Origin: Selaginella moellendorffii
Taxonomy: Eukaryota; Streptophyta; Lycopodiopsida; Selaginellales; Selaginellaceae
Direction of reading: 5' to 3'
Length of the DNA stretch: 64,000 bases
Assembly: GCF_000143415.4 (NCBI RefSeq)
Contig: NW_003314349.1
Location: 658,254 to 722,253, forward strand
Shown here: positions 33,480-43,342 of the stretch, piece after piece
Position numbering within the stretch: position 1 is the first letter of the stretch
Layout of the letters: each line of letters opens with the position of its first letter
The notes under the pieces: model-generated
What the model saw: the letters and a program-made list of their open reading frames with translations, nothing else
Told to the model about the DNA's origin: nothing
The model's database searches: none
Translations under genes and position numbers: made by a program

Positions 33480-34035
33480 GATTCATGTTGTTCTATGTCC
33501 CAGCATTATAAAAAGGAAAAGGAATTGACAAACACGGAACGATTTCCTCGACTAACTTTCAAAGGACAAAGTGATGCCGCCCCAAGAGACGTTACAGCAT
33601 TGTATGCTGACTCCAGCTATAAAGACGAGCGGCCTCACACTTCTCTCGAATATACTCGTTGAACTCTTAGTTTTAGCAGCAAATCATGGAGAACCAAGGC
33701 TTGCTTGGTGTTGTTTTCGGTGCTTGCCATGTTTGTGCTGATGCTGGCCATGAGAGTGGACGTGGGAGGAATTGCACCTCGAGGATGGCGCTAGTATGGC
33801 GGCAGCTGCCACCGTAACTAGAAAGCTAGCTCCTCTCTGTTATCGTAAGTTTCCTCTCGGCAATTTTGAATGTATAATTCAACTATGAAGAACAAGTTGA
33901 GGGAACACACTATGACCAACAAATCCAATTGCCCATGTACGCTTATTCGCCATTGACAAATCAAAGCTCTATCTTGTCCGTCAAGAGAGTTTACTGTATT
34001 CCAGGAAAATGCCGGTAAAAGCAAAGGAAATGATC
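33480..34035 (+). pseudogene. Frameshifted cysteine-rich peptide copy with promoter
   Basis: The TATA box (33619-33624), 5' leader and ATG (33686) are conserved relative to 32349-32435. An inserted base after the third codon shifts the frame, giving an unrelated product of about 40 codons. The mature motif region is largely lost. The 3' flank matches 29800-30035. Confidence 0.7.
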
Positions 34036-34039
34036 GATG

Positions 34040-34680
34040 CCAAAGGTTGCATGTGGGGAGATGGGTAGTAATATCACGTCCATGCCTAATAGTCTTGTTG
34101 TTTCCAGGACAAGTTTGGTCACATAAGACCTGTGGCCATCAACAATGCGAGTGTGGTAGTTGTAGGCGAACAGATTTCATAAAGTGTTCAAGCCAATAGA
34201 TTTTATATCATTCAAACTTTCTCACTGATGGCGAGTGTAACTCTTACTTTGCAATCTGCAATCCAATTTTGCATCCTCCACTTGCCTTTGAAGATATAGG
34301 ATCCAGGTAGCAGCATTCACTGCCACAAGAATAGTCATCTGCTCAGTGTTGTTTGGGACAATTCAGGAGCTGAATCTGACACTTGGGGTGTCCAAAACTT
34401 TGACACCTCTACAACAATTGGCTCAGACACTACTTTTGTCAGCATTCCAAATGTGATTTGGCTTGTAACTGCTTGCAACATAAGATGCATCAAGATTCTC
34501 ATAGAATCGTGATGCAACTTCTTTGCTTAGGAACTTTGCATGTTGGAGCTCCAAGGCCTCCCCAAGCTTGCTACTGATCTCTGGGTGCCATTTCATGAAG
34601 CTACTGCTCCACTTTCGGCTCGGTTTTCTGTCTGTCCAGCTTAGTGCTATAGATGCCTGGAAACAACAAGAAGAGAAGTA
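34040..34680 (-). pseudogene. Pogo/Tigger-type DDE transposase relic
   Basis: Read on the minus strand, pieces in changing frames give FLSKEVASRFYENLDASYV, SSYKPNHIWNADKSS, MTILVAVNAATWILYL and IVDGHRSYVTKLVLETTRLL followed by LLPISPHAT. These match the order of the DDE_1 domain of pogo/Tigger and CENP-B-like transposases, where the first Asp follows W(N)AD and the second lies in DGH. Stops and frameshifts break it. No terminal inverted repeats were found. Confidence 0.7.
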
Positions 34681-35274
34681 AGTTGGTTCTCTTTCTTTTA
34701 TCTTTTACCTTTTCAGATTGGCTTTCACTGACAAGAGCTGCCTGACAATTTTTCTGCACAACAGGCTAAAAGTGGTTTAATTAAGACCTCAAAGGACTTA
34801 TAGTGTACCTCTGGATGCAATGACGGCCCAGAACGGGATAGAAGTGTTTGCACACAAGCTCTTCAAAGTAAGGTTGTACCTTTTGGACCAGCCAACGAAG
34901 TATTGTAAGATTTGCTCCGTGTAATGTTGTTCTGGCTGAGATTTGCAGTTGATGTAACAGTAAATCTTGTGATCGGATCTAGAAAACATAAAAGAAAGAA
35001 ATGCTTTCCTTTTTACAAGAATGTTCTTACCTCAAGATTCTATGCACTTTCCTAGTCCACTCTTGAGACTAGTATATTTTAAGTCTATCCACTACAATTA
35101 TTTTGTCTCAGAAGTCTCCTTGTGTTTCTCCTCCATGTTTAATGTAGTATTTAGGTTATGCTCCCACAATTCTTCACGTGGTCAGAGCCTCTCGCATGTG
35201 GATCGTTCGCCAAGGGATAGCCACATAAAGCGATTCGTTTCTGGAGCTTTATTCCTTTCTTCTGCAACATTGAT
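34681..35274. other. Intergenic sequence left of the segmental duplication
   Basis: A minus-strand frame at 34798-34989 might be the 5' part of the transposase relic, but I could not match it. Nothing else is supported. Confidence 0.45.
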
Positions 35275-35899
35275 TTTGCGATGGCGCTTGCCATGTACCA
35301 TATATCCACAAACAACACTACTGCCACCAACTATTGTTGCTTTGCTCAAATCCTTTATAGTGCCCACCGGTTGCAACTCCACCATTTTGTGGAGCACGGA
35401 GCAAATCTATTCCCTGCCTCTGTTTGAAGATCCCGAGCGTGGATTTGCAGGCTCTCCATGCCTTGATGCTTGCAAGCAGACCTTACCAGTTCATGTTTTG
35501 TGGCTTCTCTTGCCTTTAAAACGTTTCCTTTGGTGTAGAAAAGGAGTGGCTTTCATTCAAGGAGCCTGCGGTTTAATCCCCAAAGACTTAGAAAGAAATG
35601 TCCAGGACACTGCATTAACTTTGACTTATCAAGGTGCGAGCTTCTTCTGAATAGCATGGAACCAAGGTGAAGTTCCAGAGATCCAACCAAGAAAGCTCTT
35701 GTCTTAGTAAGCAAAGTGTGGAAGCGATGGACCAAGGATGAAGGCCTTTCTGAAGCAGAGAAGTGGTTTGCCAAAGTTCAAGCTTAACAATTTTAAGACT
35801 GATTCAGCCAACATTTCTACAAATAAATGCATCAATTTAGAATGCTCTACTTGATTGCTAGACTTTTGATGGGATGTGTCTAAGGCAGATCCTAGACAT
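35275..35899 (+). other. Unassigned duplicated segment with coding-like patches
   Basis: The segment is shared with 41132-41800. Plus-strand frames contain conserved phrases in both copies: DPERGFAGSPCLDAC versus DPKRGFAGSPFFDAC, and LERNVQDTALTLTYQG. Stops interrupt both. It may be a decayed gene, but I do not recognise it. Confidence 0.4.
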
Positions 35900-37229
35900 T
35901 CATTTAATTTCAGAAAACTTCATCAAAATAAACCTACAAATCTCTTCAAAAGCCTTCATTGTTGTTTCAGCATGAGATGCAGTTCCTGCTGAAATCTCCA
36001 CACAACCAATATCTGTCTTAGTTGGAGGTAATTTAGTGTTGGAGCGACTAAAACACCAATATCCCTTTCTTGATGTTATTTCCTTCTTCTCTGAACTTGA
36101 TGTTCTCATGATCGTTCCTAAAGGCATGGAGCTTGAAACCCATTCTTTACAATTTTGTACCACAAACATCCGAGAAGTACAAGAAAGATTCTGTAAAAAT
36201 AAAATAATATATAAAAAAGAAAAAAGAACATATGTTTTACCTTCACATATGAGCTTTGTCCAGCATCAGTGAAAGCAATGCATTTGAGACGTTGTAACAC
36301 CTCTAACTCTGTAAAGTTCATAATAAATATAAAATATATCAAGTAAATAATTAAACCTCGATATTTTAGAAGCTCATAAGCATCATATCCACCACATGAA
36401 TGTGCAATAATAGCAAGTTGTTTAGCTGGAAGTTTTTGACATATATTATCCCATACAGATATAATATGTTCTCTCCGATTCTTAAAGTATGACTCCTATA
36501 ATAAAAACATTAATAAGTAAAGGTAGAATAAGAAAACTTAAAATTATATTACCGTTTTTAGAGAGGCATGATTTGGATTCAAAACTAATATTGCAATGTT
36601 CCTCTTGTGTGCCCACTCTAATAAAATATAAAGTTATATCTGACTAAAATACTAATTTTCTTAAAATTTACCAAGAAATGGCAAAACACTCCCAATCTTT
36701 AGTGAACCCTGTACCAAAATTTAAATTCAGTCTCAAATTGGAAACTTATAAAGAACTTACATTAATACATAGCTTCCGAGCCCATTGCCCTGCACTGATA
36801 TAAAACAAAACCAGAAATTAAATCCCTGTACTAAAATTAATAGAGTTAAAAAACTTACGCTACTTTTCCAGCTCCACAGCCAAGAATAACAAGCTCATTA
36901 GCTTCAACAGCATTCTTAGATAAGAAAACAAAACACTGAAAAAGCACATAAGGTTTTAAAATCTCAAATTGAATCTAACCACTAAAACCTTTTGTGAGGG
37001 TAGCTCCACTCTCTCCATACCATACTTCTAGAAATAAAACAGTTAGCACGATTTTTTTTTACTTAACTAGTACCGTTTCCATAAGCTGATGCACAATAAT
37101 CTCCAGAGCATCGCCTACACACTCATAATGAGATTGGCTTACAAACTGAAAACCAGCACCAGTCGCTATATGTCGCAGTTCTAAGCTTTCTTCATCTAAT
37201 CTATAGCCCAACTCTTCCAATCTCTCCAT
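35900..37229 (-). CDS. ARB2/FAM172-domain protein
   Basis: Nine exons join in frame: 37074-37229, 36989-37027, 36859-36935, 36761-36794, 36672-36708, 36553-36617, 36357-36495, 36241-36308 and 35900-36190, giving about 301 residues. The sequence follows the alpha/beta-hydrolase-like Arb2 domain: VILGCGAGKVAAGQWARKL, ILVLNPNHASL, a nucleophile-elbow-like IIAHSCGGYDAYELL (Cys where FAM172 has Tyr), CIAFTDAG, NCKEWVSSS and CVEISAGTASHAETT. Arb2 acts in fission-yeast Argonaute chaperone complexes and FAM172A in chromatin and splicing, so a nuclear small-RNA or chromatin role is possible but unproven. Exons are short and AT-rich compared with neighbours. A broken copy lies at 41806-43010. Confidence 0.8.
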
Positions 37230-37636
37230 CAAAGCAAACCCTAACTAGGTTTTAAAATAACATATACATATATTCCTTTTATCAAGGAAGAGCTCAGAAT
37301 CACAAGACACTTGCATTGCATAGAGAATTGGATATATGCCAGTTGTTACTTGTTCTTAGTCTTTGCTTGCCACCATGGCTTCTACCTCAAGCTCTCAAGC
37401 TTGTCAAGCAGGAATCTCCTGATAAGCCTATATGGTCTTGAGAATGAATTTTTCTTTGCGAATGCTCTACTGGATGCGTCCTCGATTGCTTCCAATCTGG
37501 TCGTAGTGGCTACTAAGAGCTTTTGCAAAGCATCGATGCTTTGGAGTGGGCGTGTTTGCAAGAGCCACAGTAGCTTAGCTTGGAATAAAAAGAGCGGGCT
37601 TATTTGAAATGCTCTTACTCTTAGGTCTAATCGAGA
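37230..37636. promoter_or_regulatory. Intergenic region between divergent ARB2 and PPR genes (unit 1)
   Basis: This is the 5' flank of both genes and is partly conserved in unit 2 at 43010-43342. Frames here are shadows. No TATA box is certain. Confidence 0.4.
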
Positions 37637-38857
37637 ATGCGGGCGATTCATTCGATCGCGGTGGCTGGAGCTCCTGGAGATCGCGGCGGGCGCCGGCAAT
37701 CTCCTGGCCATGGCGCTGCCACTGGCGCCGGCGCTGGATCATCGAGGTAAGAATTCTCGCTCCAGTTTCAGGGTTTTCAATCGCGTTTCTTTCGCAGATG
37801 GAGAACTCCCAAGAACAAGAGCGGCTCCAATGCTGGAATTCCGTCGATCTACGACGCGTTGCAGCAGGCGGGAGCGATTCCGGGCGTTGGTGTCGTGCTT
37901 GCGGCATTGACAGCGTGTAGAAACTCGCGAGACCTCCAAACAGGTAAGCGAGTCCATAGCTACGTTGCCGAGCGAACGAATTACTGTTCTTCAAACAGCG
38001 TGGTGGCGAACTCTGTGCTGGATATGTACGCAAAGTGTGGAAGCATGGAGGACGCGTTGCAAGCTTTCTCTGAGATGAAGCATCGGGACGTCGTTTCGTG
38101 GACTTCCATGATCTCCGGATATGCAAGGTGTGGAGATGGCGCTCTGGCTCTCAAGTTCTTCTTGCGCATGCAAGAAGAAGGCTGTGAGCCGGATCGTGTC
38201 ACGGTCATCGCAGCAGTGAAGGCATGCTCTAGCTGCGCAGAGAAGGAAGAAGTTCGCGTGATACTAGGAAGAGCAGTGAAGATCAAATCGCTGGAACAGG
38301 GAAGAGCTCTTCATTCTCGAGTCGCCAGAGCAGGATTTGTCCGGGACCTTGCTGTGGCAAACTCGCTGGTGGATATGTACTCCAAGTGTGGGAGCATGGA
38401 AGATGCACAAAAGGTGTTTGAGAGCATGAGGCAGCGGGACGTGATTTCATGGACTTCGATAATTTCGGGTTATGCACAGGCTGGGGAAGCGGAGTTTGCT
38501 CTCGAGCTTTACTCGCGAATGCAAGACGAAGGCTGCGCTCCAGATCGTGTGACTCTCCTCGCTGCGCTCAAGGCTTGTGCTAGCTTGGCCGAAGGAGAGA
38601 AAGATGGTCCCTCGAGACAACAGTGGCTGGAGCAGGGGAGGGCTATTCATTCCAAGGCCGTGGCAAGTGGAAACCAGTCGGCAAACTCTCTACTCGACTT
38701 CTACGCGAAGTGTGGGAGCATGGAAGACGCTTGCACTGTGTTTCAAGCTATGGGTCGTCACAGCTCAATCTCGTGGAAGTGCATGATCCTGGGATATGTC
38801 TACAACGGGGAGTTCGAGCAAGCTCTCGAGTTTTACAAGCGCATGCAACTTTTCTAG
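37637..38857 (+). pseudogene. Truncated PPR gene (unit 1)
   Basis: Exon 1 (37637-37746) and exon 2 (from 37798) join exactly as in the intact unit 2 gene. Repeats such as VLDMYAKCGSMEDALQAF, VVSWTSMISGYARCG and NSLVDMYSKCG are clear. The frame stops at 38857, directly after KRMQ, where the homology with unit 2 ends and sequence from a second PPR relic follows; a deletion of the 3' half is the simplest cause. A 12-bp deletion removes four residues near 38680. The protein would be 389 residues with no C-terminal domain; it could still be expressed. Confidence 0.75.
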
Positions 38858-39400
38858 CCAGCACGCTCGTCAGCTTCTACGCCAGTGTGGAAACATCCGG
38901 GACGCCTGGAAAGTGTTCCAAAAGGTGCGCCGTCACGACGCGCTGTCCTGGACTCGGGCTCTGCAACTAATGCGACGACGCGTCAACTTTCGTGGCTGCT
39001 CTAGCAGCAGCGCGGGAGCCCTGGAGCAGATATCTCCAGGTGTGGACTCGAGGACGCGAACGTCCTCGTTGATGGCTATGGGAAAACCGGGAACGCAAAG
39101 GCACAGCAGGCCTTCAAGTCACTGGCGAAACCAGACGAGGTTGCCTGGACGTCCGTGATAGCAGCACACAGCCGCGACGCGAAGCTCTTCGGCTTCTTTG
39201 CGTGCTCACGGCGTGCAGCCATACCGGGCTTGTCCGCCAAGCGCAGCGCTGCTCCAATGAGATGGAAGAAAAGTATGGAGTTCGTCCTGCCGAGCACTTG
39301 CGTGCCTTCGATCGGCTGGTTCAAGGGAGGCGAGGGACGAGGCGGGGTACTTGTTGATGGAGGCGATTTACTTGAGGGAGGAGCATGCTCAAATCATTTG
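38858..39400 (+). pseudogene. Second PPR relic fused behind the truncated PPR gene
   Basis: Frame-hopping fragments read ARQLLRQCGNIRDAWKVFQK, NVLVDGYGKTGNAKAQQAF, PDEVAWTSVIAAHSRD and VLTACSHTGL. They belong to a PPR gene different from the one at 37637. The same relic recurs, more decayed, at 46085-46500 behind the unit 2 PPR gene. Confidence 0.65.
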
Positions 39401-39798
39401 AGAACGCGCTCTTTTTTTACAAGCACAATGTACATACCAAAGAATATCCTCTTTCATTTCTACAAGGCGGCAAAATTTGATAAGATGCCGAGAAGATGCT
39501 GTTTTGACACGTGGCCGTGTCCTATTTGCTGCTGGGCGAAGCTTTGAAGCTCGTAGAGCCTGCCGTCCCCTTGGTTGCTAGGTTTATTGCATTCTCTATA
39601 CGCGCTCTTCGTCTCCAACAGCTAGGGCGTCGAAAATCCATCGTCTTTGTGCGCGCCCGGGCCTCGCGCTCTTATAATCCGGCTTCCGGCCGCCAGCAGG
39701 TACTGTGATGTGATCGCGCTCGATCAATCCTGTCTCCGATGTCGAAGCATTTCTAATCTTGCCGCTGCTGGCGCCAATGCAAAGATTTCGAGCGTGCC
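39401..39798. other. Upstream flank of the ART-like gene
   Basis: No gene is supported. It holds short open frames only and includes the likely promoter of the ART-like gene. Confidence 0.4.
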
Positions 39799-41029
39799 AT
39801 GGAGCCTGGCAGTGGAGGAGACGGAGAAATTCTAGAAATCTCGGCAAAGGTACGCTTGTACGTTATAATCCCTTTGCCGGCAGCGCTGTAGTGGATCTGT
39901 TCCACAGAACGATGAGCCACGACTAGCCGCGCAACCTCTCGAGGAGTTTCCGGTACAATGCAGATTTCTTTCATCTCGGAATCTGGCAATATTCTTTCAC
40001 GCAGGGAAATGAGAACCCAGCGCTCGAGCAACCGGTATGCTTTCAAAGATTCGACTCGATCTTCTCTTTAGTCGTTAAACGTTTCTTCTACTAAATTCTA
40101 GGCCCCGCGAGCTCACGGCAAATTGGTACAAGCGTTGTTCTTGCCAAAGTATGAGTCCGAGCGCTGTGTGTTTTGCAGCAAGGATTGGCGAGTCTATGTT
40201 GCTGGGCCTTATCATCTTTGGTAACCTTGTGTGCTTCTGCGTGCTCTCGACAGTCCAAGGAAAAGGTTCGTTTACAACTTTAGCTTACTTTGCTGATAGA
40301 ATTGTTTCTATTGCAGAATCTGCAGAACGACCAATCTCACCAAGCTGACATTGAGGATGACGACGCGGTTGAACTGGTATCCTGTCCGGATATTTGCCTG
40401 CTTAAGCTTTTCCTGCTCAGGAAATGCAGCCTCGCCGAGGACTCTCCTATATAGTGTCGTGTTCGTTCATCAAGAAACTGATCAGGAACATGGAGTGCAG
40501 TGATGTGCGCATCTCGCTCAAGCGGAATTCTTTCCTCACGGTGCAAAATCGCGAGACATACGCTCCCTACACCCGGTTTAAGGCAGCATATGAAGCGATG
40601 GAAAAGGACCATCCCGATCTTGGTAAGAGCTCAGTGTTTCTTATGGAATTCTTTTCAATTTGAGCACGACCAGGTAACATCAGTGCTGAATTCGAACCAG
40701 CTGACGCCCCAGAGGTGTTGAAGTTCCTGTGGCACGGCACCCAAACGAAGAACGTTGCCTCGATCATGGAGAGGGGAATGCTCTCAAACCGGGCGAATGC
40801 TTACGGGAGGCGTGAGGCTTACTTCTGGTTCACACCCACTGTCAGATATGCGAGGCTCCACACCAGCAATGACACGAAGGAATACACGATTGTGCTATGT
40901 GCTACACTCTCCGCGCAAAAGCTGGACGAAGATCGTTTCACGGTGGACAGCGAGCGCCCAGATCTCGTGCTTCCCCTAGCGGAGTGGCATCTTCGCCGTG
41001 CGGAGCTCCAGCCCGGCCAAATGCGATAG
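39799..41029 (+). CDS. PARP/ADP-ribosyltransferase-like protein, gene model incomplete
   Basis: Probable exons are 39799-39849, 39884-39952, 40005-40034, 40102-40220, 40317-40376, 40421-40622 and 40674-41029. All join in frame except between 40220 and 40317, where the phase is off by one base; a missed microexon or a disabling change must lie there. The last exon resembles a PARP catalytic fold: LWHGTQTKNVASIMERG (first triad His), GRREAYFWF (Tyr strand), YTIVLCATL and a Glu in LPLAEWHL that could be the third triad position. The upstream part includes VSCSFIKKLIRNM and is unknown. The reaction would be transfer of ADP-ribose from NAD+, by family inference only. A scrap of the last exon is inverted at 46957-47190. 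Confidence 0.6.
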
Positions 41030-41131
41030 CTAAATACCTATTTCTCAAACGAAACGAATATTCTCTAGCATTTACAATTAGCATTGACTTTTATTGGTCA
41101 AAGCCTCTTGCATAGCCAATTTTCTCCTGTT

Positions 41132-41800
41132 TTGCGATGGCGCTTGTCATGTACCATACATCCACAAACAACACTACTGCCACCAGCTATTGTTGCTTTG
41201 CTCAAATCCTTATAATGCCCACTGGTGGTTGCAACTCCGCCACCATTTTGCTCCACAAGATCACACTCTATTCTCTGCCTTTGTCTTGAAGATCCCAAGC
41301 GTGGATTTGCAGGCTCTCCATTCTTTGATGCTTGCGAGCAGGCCTTACCAGTCCATGTTTTAGGCTTTTCTTGCTTTCAGAACGTTTCCTTTGGTGAAGA
41401 AGAAGAGTGGCTTTCATTCAAGGAGGCTGCGGTTTAATTCCCAAAGCCTTAGAAAGAAATGTTCAGGACACTGCATTAACTTTGACTTATCAAGGTGTGA
41501 GCTTTTTCTGAATGACATGGAACCAAGGTGAAGTTCCAGAATCCAACCAAGAAAGCTCTTGGTCTTAGTAAGCAAAGTGTAGAAGCTTACTTATAGATGG
41601 ACCAAGGATGAAAGCCTTTCTGAAGCAGAAAAGTTGTTTGCCAAAGTTGTTACTGACATTCCTCAAGTTTAACAATTTTAAGACTGATTCCAACATTAAA
41701 ATGCATCAATTTAGAATGCGATTGTTAAAATTTTAATGGGAGGTTATTTAAGAATGTGTCTGATACAAAGAACTTTATACATTCGTTTAATTTCAGAAAA
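41132..41800 (+). other. Unassigned duplicated segment, unit 2
   Basis: Counterpart of 35275-35899, with similar coding-like patches (LSEAEKLFAKVVTDI, NVSFGEEEEWLSF) and stop codons. Some patches are better preserved here than in unit 1. The function is not recognised. Confidence 0.4.
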
Positions 41801-41805
41801 CTTCG

Positions 41806-43010
41806 TCAAAATACAAAAGCCTTCATGGTTGTTTCAGCATGAGATCCAGTTCCTGCTGAAATCTCCACACAACCAATATCTGTCTTAATTGGAGGTAATT
41901 TAGTGTTGGAGCGACTAAAACACCAATATCCCTTTCTTGATGTTATTTCCTTCTTCTCTGAACTTGATGTTGTCATGATCGTTCCCAAAGGCACGGAGCT
42001 TGAAACCCATTCTTTACAATTTTGTACCACAAACATCTGAGAAGTAAAAGAAGATTCTGTAAAAATAAATTAATATATAATATAGAAAATAGAACATATG
42101 TTTTACCTTCACATATGAGCTTTGTCCAGCATCAGTGAAAGCAATGCATTTGAGACGTTGTAGCACCTCTAACTCTGTAAAGTCTAAAATAGACTAAAAC
42201 CTCGATATTTTAGGAGCTCGTAAGCATGTGCAATAATAGCAATTTGTTTAGCTGGAAGTTTTTGACATACATATACAGATATAATATGTTGTCTCCATTC
42301 TCAAAGTATGACTCCTATAATTCAAGCATGAATAAGGTAGAATAAAAAACTTAAAATTATAACCGTTTTTAGAGAGGTATGATTTGGATTCAAACCTAAC
42401 ATTCCTCTTGTGTGCCCACTCTAATAAAATATCAAGTTATATCTGATTAAAATACTAATTTTCTTTAAAATTTACCAAGAAATGGCAAAACACTCCCAAT
42501 CTTTAGTGAACCCTGTACTACAAACTTAAATTCAGTCTCAATATAAGGAACTTACATTAATACATAGCTTTCGAGCCCACTGCTCTGCACTGATAATAAC
42601 AAAACCAGAAATTAAATCTTTGTACTAAAACTAATTAAGTTAGAAAACTTACGCTACATTTCCAGCTCCACAGCCAAGAATAACAAGCTCGCTAGCTTTA
42701 ACAGCATTCTTAGATAAGAAAACAAACCACTGACGGACAAAAGGTTTTAAAAATATAAATTGAATCTAACCACTAGAACCTTTTGTGAGGGTAACTCCAT
42801 TCTCTCCATACCATACTTGTAGAAATAAATCAGTTAGCATGTGAAATTTCTACCTAAGTAGTACCGTTTCCATAAGCTAATCTCCAGAGCATCGCCTACA
42901 CACTCATAATGAGGTTGGCTTACATCGCAATGGAGCTCGAACAAAACGGACTCTTCATCGATGAGGGGGGATCCCCCGGTAACTGAAAGCCAGCATCAGT
43001 CGCTATATGC
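41806..43010 (-). pseudogene. Broken ARB2/FAM172 copy (unit 2)
   Basis: The exon order matches 35900-37229, but several lesions are visible. The last exon ends early after TTMKAF. A deletion near 42227 removes the HSCGGYD elbow. Part of the first exon, near 42925-42985, is replaced by an unrelated insertion of about 55-60 bp containing a GGGGGGATCCCCC palindrome. Splice sites elsewhere are partly kept. Confidence 0.85.
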
Positions 43011-43342
43011 CGCAGTTCTAAGCTTTCTTTCTATTAAAATTATATTCCTTTATCCTTTGCTTGCCGTACCTCAAGCTTGTCAAGCAGGATAAGGCTATAT
43101 GGAAGTCCGTTGACACGGTCTAAATGAAATTTTCCTTGTGAATGCTCTACTGGATGCGTTCTTGATTGCTTCCAATCCATGGTCGTATTGGCTACTAAGA
43201 GCTTTTGCAAAACATCGATGCTTTGGAGTGGACGTGTTTTTGCAAGAGCCACAGTAGCTTCGCTGTGCCTGCTAATAACAGGAGCTTGGAATAAAAAGAG
43301 CGGGCTTATTTGAAATGCTCTTACTCTTAGGTCTAATCGAGA

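Larger units (their letters stand above)
35275..38852. repeat. Segmental duplication, unit 1 core
   Basis: The segment is collinear with 41132-44568. Both begin TTTGCGATGGCGCTTG and run through an unassigned segment, the ARB2-type gene and the first part of a PPR gene, with the last shared bases at GCGCATGCAA. The copies differ by many substitutions and several indels. The repeat spacing is about 5.7-5.9 kb. Confidence 0.9.
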
